Source of the DNA: SB11 sp943370295 | GTDB taxonomy: Bacteria > Bacteroidota > Bacteroidia > UBA8524 | Direction of reading: 5' to 3' | DNA: 64,000 nucleotides | Assembly: GCA_943370295.1 (NCBI GenBank) | Contig: CALRQL020000007.1 | Location: 62,001 to 126,000, forward strand | Part shown: positions 41,016-49,448 of the stretch, one piece after another | Numbering within the stretch: the first letter of the stretch is position 1 | How the letters are laid out: each line of letters begins with the position of its first letter | Translations under genes and position numbers: made by a program | The notes under the pieces: generated by a model | Seen by the model: only the letters and a program-made list of their open reading frames with translations | Told to the model about the DNA's origin: nothing | The model's database searches: none

Positions 41016-41786
41016 TTAATATTTCTTTAACTCGGTATGGGTGGCAGTGTTTTCAAAACTCATGTGGCGAATGGCATCCAGCACCTCTTCATCCGTCATA
41101 TAATTCTTCTTAGAGTTTAAACGGTAGGCAAGTGGTATTTCCACAGCATCATCGTGCAAAATCAGCTTCTTGGTTTCGTGCAGCGGATAACCCAAACCAC
41201 GTTTCACCGTTTCCATGTCCGTTTCGCGTTCAAGTTGGCGTTTATATTTTTTAGAAAAAATGTATTTAAAGCCCATACCAATCAGCTGCATGCCGTTGCG
41301 CATTTTATAGCTAAGTAGGTGTGCAAGTTCATGCCCAAAAAAGCCCACCCGCATGTTAAAATTTAGCTTGGCAAGGTGTATTCCTTTGTAAACTCCCTTA
41401 CGGTTATTAATAAAGATTTTATAGGTACGTTTGCTTTTGCGTTTAAAAACGCTTGCTTTTGTGGGCCTTGCCTGCATAGTGTGCGACATAATGCTGCCCT
41501 CAATTTCAATCTTATCGGCATACAACTCAGGATAGTAAGAAAGGGCTACAAAAAAGGGAAGTTGCAAGGTATCAGGCACTAATTTGTTTTGGCCAAACAA
41601 CCGTTTATACTCATCCAAACTGTCTTTATAATCCTCCTCCTTAAAATAATAGTTTAGTACCGTATCGGCATTATTAAAGGTGGTATCTTTTACTACCGCA
41701 AACGTATCAGCCTCTGCCGACATTTGCCCGAATAAGGGAGCTGTAGCAAGTAAAAAAACAACACATATAAAGTTGGTAAACCTCAT
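41016..41786 (-). CDS. Exported putative zinc metallopeptidase
   Basis: The 256-residue product starts with a signal peptide (MRFTNFICVVFLLATAPLFG). The HExxH zincin motif is complete, GHELAHLLSYK (H152, E153, H156), and about 30 residues later comes ERETDMETVKRGLG (E186-D190), which resembles the third-ligand helix of M48-type peptidases (ExxxD). Basic stretches surround the motif (KRKSKRTYKIFINNRK, KKYKRQLERETD). This is too short for M48 Ste24/HtpX proteins and has no membrane helix, so it may be a distinct soluble zincin. It does not belong to a visible operon; the phosphatase gene upstream is separated by 39 bases and could be cotranscribed. Confidence 0.7.
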   Translation of the reverse strand: MRFTNFICVVFLLATAPLFGQMSAEADTFAVVKDTTFNNADTVLNYYFKEEDYKDSLDEYKRLFGQNKLVPDTLQLPFFVALSYYPELYADKIEIEGSIMSHTMQARPTKASVFKRKSKRTYKIFINNRKGVYKGIHLAKLNFNMRVGFFGHELAHLLSYKMRNGMQLIGMGFKYIFSKKYKRQLERETDMETVKRGLGYPLHETKKLILHDDAVEIPLAYRLNSKKNYMTDEEVLDAIRHMSFENTATHTELKKY

Positions 41787-41825
41787 TTGCTTTATACTAC
41801 AAGAATACTTAAATAGACTTAAAAA

Positions 41826-42452
41826 TCAGACACTTTGTAGGTGGTTAGCACAATTTTCCTTTACAATAGTATAACGCCCGTTTCCGTACTCAAGTATGTA
41901 CAATCCCAGATTTCTATGGCTAAACCGTTCCATTTGTTCCAAGGGTGTTTCGGTAAGCAAGCATAAAAAACTTTTCAGCGCGCGTCCGTGCATACAAATT
42001 AGCACTGTTTCTTCATTTTCCTGCTGCATAATATGGCTCAACGCCTTGCGTTGTCGTTCCTGCAACTCCAATGGGTTTTCGCCGTTAGGCACACGGTGTT
42101 CCAAATTACCCCGTTCCCATTCACCAATCATCTTCAAATATTCCTCCCTCCAATACGGGCTTCCGGCCTTCCCCTCATAATCGCCCCAGCGTATCTCATT
42201 CAACTCGGGCAATTGTTCATAGGGTATGCGCAACTCCTCAATAAACTGTTGCACACTTTGATACGTGCGCTGCAATGCTGAGGTGTACACTTTATCAAAA
42301 GCAGTATCTTTGTAGTGGTAATAAAACAACTGTGCTTGCAGGCGGCCCGTTTCATTTAGTTCACTGTCAACCCCGCTACCTTGTATAATTCCCAACCTGT
42401 TAAACTCTGTTTCTCCGTGTCGGGTAATGTAAATTGTTTTTTTATCAGCCAT
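41826..42452 (-). CDS. Histidine phosphatase family protein (phosphoglycerate-mutase-like)
   Basis: The 208-residue product has the phosphohistidine motif ITRHGETEFN at residue 9, a second catalytic His in CMHGRALKSFLC near residue 165, and the family pattern SALQRTYQSVQQFIEE and EIRWGDYEGKAG. It resembles bacterial cofactor-dependent phosphoglycerate mutase relatives and small-molecule or sugar-phosphate phosphatases; the substrate cannot be told. It has no signal peptide. It is the gene before the peptidase, in the same direction, and divergent from the thioesterase-menF pair, 74 bases away. Confidence 0.9.
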   Translation of the reverse strand: MADKKTIYITRHGETEFNRLGIIQGSGVDSELNETGRLQAQLFYYHYKDTAFDKVYTSALQRTYQSVQQFIEELRIPYEQLPELNEIRWGDYEGKAGSPYWREEYLKMIGEWERGNLEHRVPNGENPLELQERQRKALSHIMQQENEETVLICMHGRALKSFLCLLTETPLEQMERFSHRNLGLYILEYGNGRYTIVKENCANHLQSV

Positions 42453-42526
42453 TAGTGATTTTTGCCTACTTTTTCTCTTACGGCGGTAAAAATAATACCT
42501 TGAATTTTAATTGAAAATAAAACCTG

Positions 42527-42994
42527 ATGACAACAAAGTATAAACTAGACGCCACCACACCGCTTGAGCAACTAAACGCTTTGAACAAGGGTACAATGGC
42601 TGAACATATTGGGATTGAATACGTTGAACTGACCGAAGATTACCTGAAAGCCCGTATGCCGGTAGACCACCGCACTTGGCAGCCCCTAAAGATGCTAAAC
42701 GGCGGAGCCAGCCTTGCCCTTGCTGAAACAGTGGGCAGTATGGCTGCCAATCTTGTGATTAACCGCAACGAGTACGTGGCATTAGGATTGGATATTAATG
42801 CCAACCACCTAAAGGCCGCAATGACAGGATATGTATATGGCACTGCCCGCCCTTACCACGTGGGCAAAAGCACCCAAGTGTGGGAAATACGTATTGAAGA
42901 TGAGGAGGGCAACTTAACATGCATCAGCAGGCTTACCATGTCTAACGTGAAAATAAACGGAGAGGCTAAGTATGCCCGTAAAGTTGAAATTTAA
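42527..42994 (+). CDS. menI: Hotdog-fold thioesterase, probable 1,4-dihydroxy-2-naphthoyl-CoA hydrolase
   Basis: The 155-residue product is a PaaI/YdiI-type hotdog thioesterase: EHIGIEYVELTEDYLKARMP, LNGGASLALAETVGSMAANL (active-site helix with the Glu in LAETVGS), ALGLDINANHLKAAMTGYVY and a C-terminal strand VWEIRIEDEEGNL. The closest family is YdiI/MenI, which hydrolyses DHNA-CoA in menaquinone synthesis, and this gene overlaps menF by 23 bases in the same operon. The general function is secure, the substrate is inferred from context. Confidence 0.85.
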   Translation: MTTKYKLDATTPLEQLNALNKGTMAEHIGIEYVELTEDYLKARMPVDHRTWQPLKMLNGGASLALAETVGSMAANLVINRNEYVALGLDINANHLKAAMTGYVYGTARPYHVGKSTQVWEIRIEDEEGNLTCISRLTMSNVKINGEAKYARKVEI

Positions 42995-44027
42995 TCCTGC
43001 TGGATATAAACAACAGGGACACAGTTTTGCCTTGTATAAACTACCCGCATCAGCGGTGGTACAAGGGATAGTGTGTGCTCAACCATCAACGTTTTCATAC
43101 CTCCAAGTTGAGCTGGGACAAACGGGTTTTGCTTTTGTACCTTTTGAAGATGGAGAAGCTGTTTTTCTTTCGGGTGAAGAGATGAGTGATGTGGATATAT
43201 CTACCCAAACAAGCATAAGTGATTATTACTTAGCCGACGGGCAATTGCCGCTTGAAACAGAAGCGGGATATGTAACCAACGTTGCCAATGGGGTAGCGTC
43301 AATCCGCCAAGGAGCAATGGATAAAGTGGTGCTGGGACGCAATACCATGCTTACTACACCGCAAGGATTTTGCCCCTTGCAGTTTTTCAATACCCTTTGC
43401 AGTCAATACCCCGAAGCATTTGTGTCGTTAGTAAGTATTAAAGGTATTGGTACTTGGATAGGTGCTACGCCTGAACGCTTGCTAAAAGTCACATCTGATA
43501 AACTAACCACAGTGGCGTTGGCAGGCACACAGCTGAAAGACCAGGCGCAATGGAGCGAAAAAGAGAGTGAAGAGCAGCTTTGGGTGGTGCGCTATATTGA
43601 AGAAATACTAAACGAATACCAAGCCACCCAAGTAGATGTTGCTGCACGGCGCAAAATACAAAACGGCCCGTTGGAGCATTTATATACCGAAATTAGTTTT
43701 AAAAAAGAAGGGGTTAATAATGCTGCGTTAGCGGCTCATTTATTACCCCGACTGCACCCAACACCTGCCGTGTGCGGGTTGCCCAAGCAAAAGGCTATGC
43801 AGTATATATTGGCTAACGAGAACTACCACCGCAGTTACTATGCAGGCTTTTTAGGCCCTGTAAATTGTGCCCATGAAACCAACTTGTTTGTAAACCTGCG
43901 TTGCATGCAAATTACCGATACAGGTATTGTAGCCTATGCCGGAGCCGGTATTACCAAAGACTCTGTGCCTGAAATGGAGCTTACCGAAACGGAAAACAAA
44001 TTGAATAACCTGAAAAAATTTTTATAA
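42972..44027 (+). CDS. menF: Isochorismate synthase (MenF/EntC type)
   Basis: The 351-residue product belongs to the chorismate-binding family that interconverts chorismate and isochorismate at the entry of menaquinone synthesis. Seen are: DKVVLGRNTMLTTP, GTWIGATPERLLKV, TTVALAGTQLKDQ, NGPLEHLYTEISF, LHPTPAVCGLPKQKAM and NYHRSYYAGFLGPVN. Its N-terminal 100 residues are short relative to anthranilate synthase component I, as in MenF. It overlaps the thioesterase gene by 23 bases; seven bases separate it from the DUF4286 gene. MenD for the next step is encoded at 4237-5892. Confidence 0.92.
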   Translation: MPVKLKFNPAGYKQQGHSFALYKLPASAVVQGIVCAQPSTFSYLQVELGQTGFAFVPFEDGEAVFLSGEEMSDVDISTQTSISDYYLADGQLPLETEAGYVTNVANGVASIRQGAMDKVVLGRNTMLTTPQGFCPLQFFNTLCSQYPEAFVSLVSIKGIGTWIGATPERLLKVTSDKLTTVALAGTQLKDQAQWSEKESEEQLWVVRYIEEILNEYQATQVDVAARRKIQNGPLEHLYTEISFKKEGVNNAALAAHLLPRLHPTPAVCGLPKQKAMQYILANENYHRSYYAGFLGPVNCAHETNLFVNLRCMQITDTGIVAYAGAGITKDSVPEMELTETENKLNNLKKFL

Positions 44028-44034
44028 GTGAGTT

Positions 44035-44340
44035 ATGATACTATATAATGTTACAGTAAACGTAGAAGACAGCGTACACGCCGAATGGTTTTCGTGGATG
44101 AAACAAATACACATACCCGAGGTAATGGCTACAGGTAAATTTGCCGATTGGAAAATGTATAAGATACTTACCCGCCAACCCGATGAAAGCGGGGTAACGT
44201 ATAGCATACAGTATTTTGCAAAAAACATAGAGGATTATAATGCTTACCAACGCGACCATGCTCCGGCGTTGCAATTAAAAACTATGCAGAAGTACGGCGA
44301 AAAGCTAATGGCTTTCCGTACCGTGCTTGAAACCGTGTAA
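44035..44340 (+). CDS. DUF4286-family protein
   Basis: This 101-residue soluble protein reads MILYNVTVNVEDSVHAEWFS, then WMKQIHIPEVMATGKFADWK and YSIQYFAKNIEDYNAYQRDH, the pattern of DUF4286, a Bacteroidota family with no assigned function that has a ferredoxin-like fold as seen in dimeric alpha/beta barrels. It follows menF after seven bases, so it is probably cotranscribed with the menaquinone genes. Whether it takes part in the pathway is not known. Confidence 0.88.
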   Translation: MILYNVTVNVEDSVHAEWFSWMKQIHIPEVMATGKFADWKMYKILTRQPDESGVTYSIQYFAKNIEDYNAYQRDHAPALQLKTMQKYGEKLMAFRTVLETV

Positions 44341-44357
44341 GTGCAGCACGTATTTAT

Positions 44358-44479
44358 AAATTGAGACTGTTTAAAGAATAATAGAACACTTACTAATTAT
44401 CAAATTATAAGTGTTTGCGCTTAGTGTTTTTGTGGCAATAAGAGCAAGCTATACACTGAACTTTAAACAGTCTCAGTTT
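44358..44479. repeat. MITE-like element with 15-bp terminal inverted repeats
   Basis: TGAGACTGTTTAAAG (44362-44376) and CTTTAAACAGTCTCA (44461-44475) are exact inverted copies, with further pairs outside. Between them, an inner inverted repeat AACACTTA / TAAGTGTT and an AT-rich core of 84 bases; no coding frame. The whole, about 122 bases, has the size and structure of a miniature inverted-repeat element. Target duplications are not clear (a TTAT/TAT possibility only). It lies between DUF4286 and an orphan gene and could also fold as a transcript end. Confidence 0.6.
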
Positions 44480-44578
44480 TATTATTTTTAAAATCAGGTA
44501 TAAGTACCTGAAATATTGCGATTTGTATTGCCTTATTTTGATGTGCTAACAAATTGCATCCCTATTAATTGCACTATT

Positions 44579-45136
44579 ATGCCTAACAGGTACATTGGAA
44601 CTAACACCAATCAGCGTACTGATGAAGCCGACGATACTCTTCGCTCAGGCTACGACAAGAAAATGGCCGGCGACAGCACGGCGCTAAACGCCCAAATGGG
44701 CACCACGGCGGTATCAGGTTCAACCCCCGGAGCAAGTGGCACACAGTGGGGCGCTTTTACTGCTTGCGGCGGGATGGTTGTAAAAACACCTACAGAGGTG
44801 TACATTATTCACAGCACACCGGCTAAGTATTTAAAAGACCAATGGAATAACCCTGGAAATTGGCTGTGCGACAACAAGGCCAATATTACCCATGCAGTTT
44901 TAATAAACTTTGGTAATAATGCGGAGAATGCCGTTACTGATCCTATTTGGGCGTATTTGGTTGATAATCATAAAAACGCAGTACGCATCAGCAGACCTTT
45001 AAATACTACTGCGCTAAGGGCATCGGGAAATTTAGACGGAGTGTTTATTATGAAGAAAGTAAATTATACCAGCCCGGTGGTTAGCGGTGATTGGACATCA
45101 ATTGCCGGACAGCAAGTGGTTGAAGTAAGGTCTTAA
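44579..45136 (+). CDS. Orphan soluble protein, function unknown
   Basis: The frame opens at 44516 but I start at ATG 44579 (MPNRYIGTNTNQRTDEADDT), since the earlier part is unlike coding sequence; 185 residues. It has no signal peptide or membrane segment. It is rich in Ala, Thr, Asn and Gly, with a low-complexity head (GYDKKMAGDSTALNAQMGTT) and a more ordered body: YIIHSTPAKYLKDQWNNPGN, WLCDNKANITHAVLINFGNN, AVRISRPLNTTALRASGNLD. I recognise no family. It lies just after the MITE-like element and before a convergent thioredoxin gene. Coding status is supported by length and codon use, but not by homology. Confidence 0.55.
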   Translation: MPNRYIGTNTNQRTDEADDTLRSGYDKKMAGDSTALNAQMGTTAVSGSTPGASGTQWGAFTACGGMVVKTPTEVYIIHSTPAKYLKDQWNNPGNWLCDNKANITHAVLINFGNNAENAVTDPIWAYLVDNHKNAVRISRPLNTTALRASGNLDGVFIMKKVNYTSPVVSGDWTSIAGQQVVEVRS

Positions 45137-45231
45137 CCTATAAAGGCTACACAACACACATCACCATACATCACTGTTTTGTTGCTTAAGGGCAGGTAAT
45201 CCTTTATGGATGCTTTGCCCTTTGCAGCATA

Positions 45232-45855
45232 TTATTCGGTGTATGGTTTTAGCAACTCAGCAAACTCTTGTTGCAGCTCCTCAGTATGGTTTTTAATGTA
45301 CCATACCTGTATGTCTTTTTTATAATCTACATCAGCGGGTGAGCCTGCTGCTTTGTAATCCAGCATTATTTGCTGCGCACTTTTAGGACGTGGCCCCCAC
45401 ACAAACAACTCTTCCATCGTTTCTGAGTCCAGTGCTATTAGTTTTGGTATCGACCTGCTACCGTTGGTAAGGTAAGCGTCTATCAACTCAGGGTTTTCAT
45501 CCCTTAGCGATAAAGACAACCATATTCTGCCGTTTTTCACTGCAGCCATTTTAGCAAAGGCAGGTAAATTTTGTGCAGCATCTCCGCACCACAACTCTGT
45601 AAGTACTATCCATACCATCGGGCGTTTTATGTTTTTTATCAACGCCTTCAATTCATCATTAATCACCACCGTTTTATCAAGCCTGTCCATACGTTGGTCA
45701 TTCAACTTGCTGTAGTTTAATAACTTTTCGCTTTGGTCGGGGCCGGTGGTTTTATTCTGACTTAACAAATCCTTACCCATCAGCCTGTATTCTTCGTACG
45801 AAAAACCGTCTTTAACGTGTGCGCGGGTGATGGGTGTTTTAGTGTGATATTCCAT
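45232..45855 (-). CDS. Thioredoxin-fold protein with CxxA active site
   Basis: I start at ATG 45855 (MEYHTKTPITRAHVKDGFSY, 207 residues); the frame extends upstream but without good signal. Residues about 90-190 are a thioredoxin fold: VWIVLTELWCGDAAQNLPAF, ISLSLRDENPELIDAYLTNG, SIPKLIALDSETMEELFVWG (cis-Pro). The motif is WCGDAA, so the second Cys of CxxC is replaced by Ala; a monothiol reaction or a structural role is expected. The first 85 residues are helical and unlike thioredoxin. No signal peptide is seen, so it is cytoplasmic. Confidence 0.88.
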   Translation of the reverse strand: MEYHTKTPITRAHVKDGFSYEEYRLMGKDLLSQNKTTGPDQSEKLLNYSKLNDQRMDRLDKTVVINDELKALIKNIKRPMVWIVLTELWCGDAAQNLPAFAKMAAVKNGRIWLSLSLRDENPELIDAYLTNGSRSIPKLIALDSETMEELFVWGPRPKSAQQIMLDYKAAGSPADVDYKKDIQVWYIKNHTEELQQEFAELLKPYTE

Positions 45856-45960
45856 AATGGTAAAACAAATTTGTGTAAAGGTATGTTTACTAATGCCCAA
45901 AATGCAGGCCAATCAAGATAAAAATCAAAATAGTACCATACTAATCAACATTTGTAGCCA

Positions 45961-47646
45961 TTAATGCATGGCAGTTAGCAGTTGCTTGGTATAATCAGAT
46001 TGGGGAGAATTGAATAACTCTTGGGTGGTTTGTAATTCTACCAGTTTGCCGTGTTGTAACACCACAATGCGGTCAGCACTAAAACGGGCTACATTTAAAT
46101 CGTGGGTGATAAAAAAATACGTCAGACCAAGCTCGGCCTGCAGTTTTTTCAAAAGATTCAATACTTGCGCCTGTACCGATACATCCAGTGCTGATACTGC
46201 TTCGTCAAGCACCAAAAACTGTGGTTGGGGAGCAAGCGCGCGGGCTATGCAAATGCGTTGGCGTTGCCCGCCTGAAAACTCATGCGGATATTTGTTATAC
46301 GCAGCCTCATCCATGCCAACCATTTGCAGTAACTCAATAGTGCGGGTTCGGCTGTTTTTATCGGGGTTAAAATTCCGTACGGCTTCCTCAATCTGCTTCC
46401 CAATACTGATGCGCGGGTTTAATGACGAATACGGGTCTTGAAACACCAACTGAAAATGTTTTCTAAATGCTTTGCGGGCTTTATAGTTCTTTAGCGATAC
46501 ACTTAAACCATCGTACTCAATAGTACCGGCAGTAATGCGGGTAGTTTGCAAAATACTCATGCCCAGCGTGGTTTTTCCGCTACCGCTTTCACCCACTACG
46601 GCCAGCGTTTCACCTTTGTATATTTCCAGCGAAACATTGTCCAGCACCTTCTTGCCAGTCTTCTTTTTAAAGAAACTAAAGCCCCCATCGTTGCCATACT
46701 CCACACATAAATTACTAATGCGGATTGCAGGCTCTTTGGGTAGTATTTTTTTGGTTACGGGTGCGGGAGGTATAAACTCCTTTTTCACCAATCCTTGCGG
46801 AGTATCATCAAAAAAGTCTTTTAAAACAGGCAGTACGCTTGCGTTGGGATTGGCTGCGGGGCTGCACTTTAGCAGTGCTTGGGTGTAAATGTTTTGGGGT
46901 GAGGCAAAAATCTCCTGCACCGAGTTATTCTCCATCACCTTGCCCTTGTACATCACAGTTACTTGATGGGCAATGGATTTCACCAAACCCAAATCGTGGG
47001 AGATAAATAAAATACCCAACCCGCGTTTTCGTTGCAGTTCTTTCAGCAGTTGGATGATTGATACTTGCACAGTAACATCCAACGCTGTTGTGGGTTCATC
47101 AGCTATCAACAGCGCAGGGTTTTGCGCCAGTGCCATTGCTATCATCACCCGTTGGCGTTGTCCGCCCGATAACTGGTGCGGGTACGATGATAATATGCGT
47201 TCAGGTTCGTGCAGTTTTACTTCGGCCAATAAATCAAAAGCAATTTGTTTGATTGCCTTTTTACCCAGCTTATTGCCCACTGCAATATTTTCAAACAACT
47301 GCTTGCCGCAGGTATAAACAGGGTTCAAAGCCGTCATCGGCTCCTGAAAAATCATGGCAATTTCTTTGCCCCGCAATTCGCGCCATTCGTGCGGTTGCAG
47401 TTTTAGCAAATCAATAGTGCCTTTTGTGGGCGATGAAAAAAGCAATTCGCCGCTGATGCTATGCACTGCTTGCTTGGGCAATAAGCCCATCACCGCCAGC
47501 GAAGTAAGCGTTTTACCACTACCGCTTTCGCCTACCACTGCCGTGCATTGTTGGGCATCAACAGCAAGACTAATGCCTTTAAGGGCATCAAAAATACCGT
47601 TATCAGTGGTGAGCGACAGTGAAAGATTATTGATTTGCAGCAGCAT
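45961..47646 (-). CDS. Double-domain ABC transporter ATPase (oligopeptide/dipeptide, YejF/DppDF-like)
   Basis: Start at ATG 47646 (MLLQINNLSLSLTTDNGIFD, 561 residues); the frame extends upstream into a repeat array. It holds two complete ATPase domains, as when DppD and DppF are fused. Domain 1: GESGSGKTLTSLAVMGLL, HQLSGGQRQRVMIAMALA, LLIADEPTTALDVTVQ. Domain 2: GESGSGKTTLGMSILQ, EFSGGQRQRICIARAL, FLVLDEAVSALDVSVQ. Domain linkers match the oligopeptide ABC family, e.g. VYTCGKQLFENIA and the C-terminal oligo_HPY-like region. The permeases and binding protein are not next to it. It is a single-gene unit whose promoter would lie in or beyond the 19-bp repeats. Confidence 0.93.
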   Translation of the reverse strand: MLLQINNLSLSLTTDNGIFDALKGISLAVDAQQCTAVVGESGSGKTLTSLAVMGLLPKQAVHSISGELLFSSPTKGTIDLLKLQPHEWRELRGKEIAMIFQEPMTALNPVYTCGKQLFENIAVGNKLGKKAIKQIAFDLLAEVKLHEPERILSSYPHQLSGGQRQRVMIAMALAQNPALLIADEPTTALDVTVQVSIIQLLKELQRKRGLGILFISHDLGLVKSIAHQVTVMYKGKVMENNSVQEIFASPQNIYTQALLKCSPAANPNASVLPVLKDFFDDTPQGLVKKEFIPPAPVTKKILPKEPAIRISNLCVEYGNDGGFSFFKKKTGKKVLDNVSLEIYKGETLAVVGESGSGKTTLGMSILQTTRITAGTIEYDGLSVSLKNYKARKAFRKHFQLVFQDPYSSLNPRISIGKQIEEAVRNFNPDKNSRTRTIELLQMVGMDEAAYNKYPHEFSGGQRQRICIARALAPQPQFLVLDEAVSALDVSVQAQVLNLLKKLQAELGLTYFFITHDLNVARFSADRIVVLQHGKLVELQTTQELFNSPQSDYTKQLLTAMH

Positions 47647-47673
47647 CAAGGCAAACTTATGTAAAAAAGTTAT

Positions 47674-47768
47674 TACTGAGTTTATCGAAGTACATTGAGC
47701 CTGCCTAAAAATACTGAGCTTGCCCAAGTGTCCTGAGTCAGTCGAAAAATACTGAGCTTGCCGAAGTA
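47674..47768. repeat. Tandem array of five 19-bp units
   Basis: Units start at 47674, 47693, 47712, 47731 and 47750, exact 19-bp period. Units 1, 3 and 5 read close to TACTGAGCTTGCCGAAGTA; units 2 and 4 differ and end in AAAAA, so the array alternates, as 38-bp pairs. It ends one base before the flippase stop codon and begins 27 bases from the ABC start codon. No spacers, so not CRISPR. It resembles dispersed intergenic repeats of Bacteroidota. Confidence 0.9.
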
Positions 47769-49247
47769 CTATTCCTTCAACCCAATTTTAGTAAGCAGGC
47801 CGTAACGCTCAATGCCTAACGCCAACGCAGCATAGGCAAGCATTAGCACAATACCTACCACTATATTCACTTGCTGGTATTGATATTTAAGTATCTCGTG
47901 AAAAATGTAAAACACAGCCATACATAGCAGCAGCGCATATATTTTGGTGAGCTGGTAGGGGATGGGGAAGTATTTTTTGCCCGTTGTGTAGCACAACACC
48001 ATCATAAATAAATAGGCAATAAGCGTGGCCCATGCAGAGCCTTCGTAACCTATGGTGGGTATAAGGGTGAAATTCAGTACAATAGTAAGTCCCGCAGCCG
48101 CCACTGCAATGTAGGAACCGATAAGGGTTTTATCGGCCAGTTTATACCAAATAGAAAGGTTGAAATAAATACCCAAAAACATATTGGCCAACAGTAGTAT
48201 AGGCACAATGTGCAACCCCGCGTGGTACTCTTTATTACGAAGAAATAAATCGGCAAAAAGCTGTAAATTGAATGATACCAACAGGAAGATTAGGGCACAA
48301 ACAATCACAAAATAATTCATCAGCTTGGCATACATAGTTTCAGCACCCTCGCCTTTAGAGCGGGCAAACAAAAAGGGTTCTGCTGCCATGCGGTACGCCT
48401 GTATAAAAATGGTCATTAAAATGCTCAGTTTATAACAGGCTCCGTAAATACCTGATTCATAATCAGCCCTGTCCTCAGGCAACAATTTTGTCAGCAAAAT
48501 ACGGTCAAGTGTTTCGTTTATCATCCCTGCAAATCCTACAAATAGTAGGGGGAGGGCATAAATTATCATCCGTTTCCAAAGCGCGGTATCAAACCCAAAA
48601 TTAAATTGCAGATTTTCAGGATACACCAATGGCCAAGTAATAATGCTGGCAATCAGGTTCGAGATAAAAATGTAACCTATTCCAACTTCGGGTTTGTAAA
48701 TCACCTCAATCCACGTCCAACCTTCTTTTATCAAATACGGACACAATAACAAAAAGAAAAAGTTTAGCCCGATGTTGGTAAACATATTGATGGATTTTAC
48801 CAACGCATACCGTTTGGCTTTGCCCATTTGCCTCAACTTCACAAACGGTAGCGCCACCAAAGCATCCATGCCTGAAATAATAGCAAACCACAAAAAATAT
48901 TCGGGGTGTTCACCTATCTCCATCCAATCGGCAATAGGCTGTTTAAACAGGATAGCAATAAACAGAAAAAAGAGCGTGCTAATAATTATAGAATTATAGG
49001 CAGTAGAATATACCTTATCGTTTTCGGGGTGTGCATTAGCAAAGCGGAAAAACGTAGTTTCCATACCGTACGTAAACAACACATTAAAAAAACTAGCATA
49101 GGCAAACATGCTAGTTACAACCCCGTACTCAGAAGGACCAAAGAGATTAGTGTACATTGGCACCAAGAAAAAACTAATCAGCCTACCCGCAATTGTGGGT
49201 ATTCCATAGATGGCAGTTTCTCCGGCTAATTTCTTTAAAACGCTCAA
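47769..49247 (-). CDS. Polysaccharide flippase (MVF/Wzx-like)
   Basis: The 492-residue product has about 14 membrane helices and the Wzx/polysaccharide-biosynthesis pattern: LAGETAIYGIPTIAGRLISF, VPMYTNLFGPSEYGVVTSMF, GMETTFFRFANAHPENDKVY, GFAGMINETLDRILLTKLLP and FIQAYRMAAEPFLFARSKGE. The frame has no ATG at its start: an in-frame TAA lies five codons upstream, leaving TTG at 49247 as the only fit to the family N-terminus MSVLKKLAGETAIYG. A TATTTTCG box (one mismatch to TAnnTTTG) lies at 49268-49275. It is not in the main polysaccharide operon at 54-64 kb; it flips lipid-linked units of another glycan or serves that operon in parallel. Confidence 0.88.
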   Translation of the reverse strand: MSVLKKLAGETAIYGIPTIAGRLISFFLVPMYTNLFGPSEYGVVTSMFAYASFFNVLFTYGMETTFFRFANAHPENDKVYSTAYNSIIISTLFFLFIAILFKQPIADWMEIGEHPEYFLWFAIISGMDALVALPFVKLRQMGKAKRYALVKSINMFTNIGLNFFFLLLCPYLIKEGWTWIEVIYKPEVGIGYIFISNLIASIITWPLVYPENLQFNFGFDTALWKRMIIYALPLLFVGFAGMINETLDRILLTKLLPEDRADYESGIYGACYKLSILMTIFIQAYRMAAEPFLFARSKGEGAETMYAKLMNYFVIVCALIFLLVSFNLQLFADLFLRNKEYHAGLHIVPILLLANMFLGIYFNLSIWYKLADKTLIGSYIAVAAAGLTIVLNFTLIPTIGYEGSAWATLIAYLFMMVLCYTTGKKYFPIPYQLTKIYALLLCMAVFYIFHEILKYQYQQVNIVVGIVLMLAYAALALGIERYGLLTKIGLKE

Positions 49248-49448
49248 ACGGGCACAGTTTTAGCCTGCGAAAATAGTGATATTATACGGTTTGGATGAAG
49301 CACCGTTTCACTTACTTGCAAATTGTGTCCCAAAGTTTGAAGTGTTTGGAATAAATGTTCGTCAAAAGTTTCACACAGTTAAACTACAAACCGATAATTT
49401 AAAATATCTTGGTTTTACTTTGCGTTTACTAAAAGTATTGAGCAATAC

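Noticed and set aside
47674..47768. Possible CRISPR array
   Set aside because: The units are 19 bp and directly adjacent, without unique spacers, and there is no cas gene.
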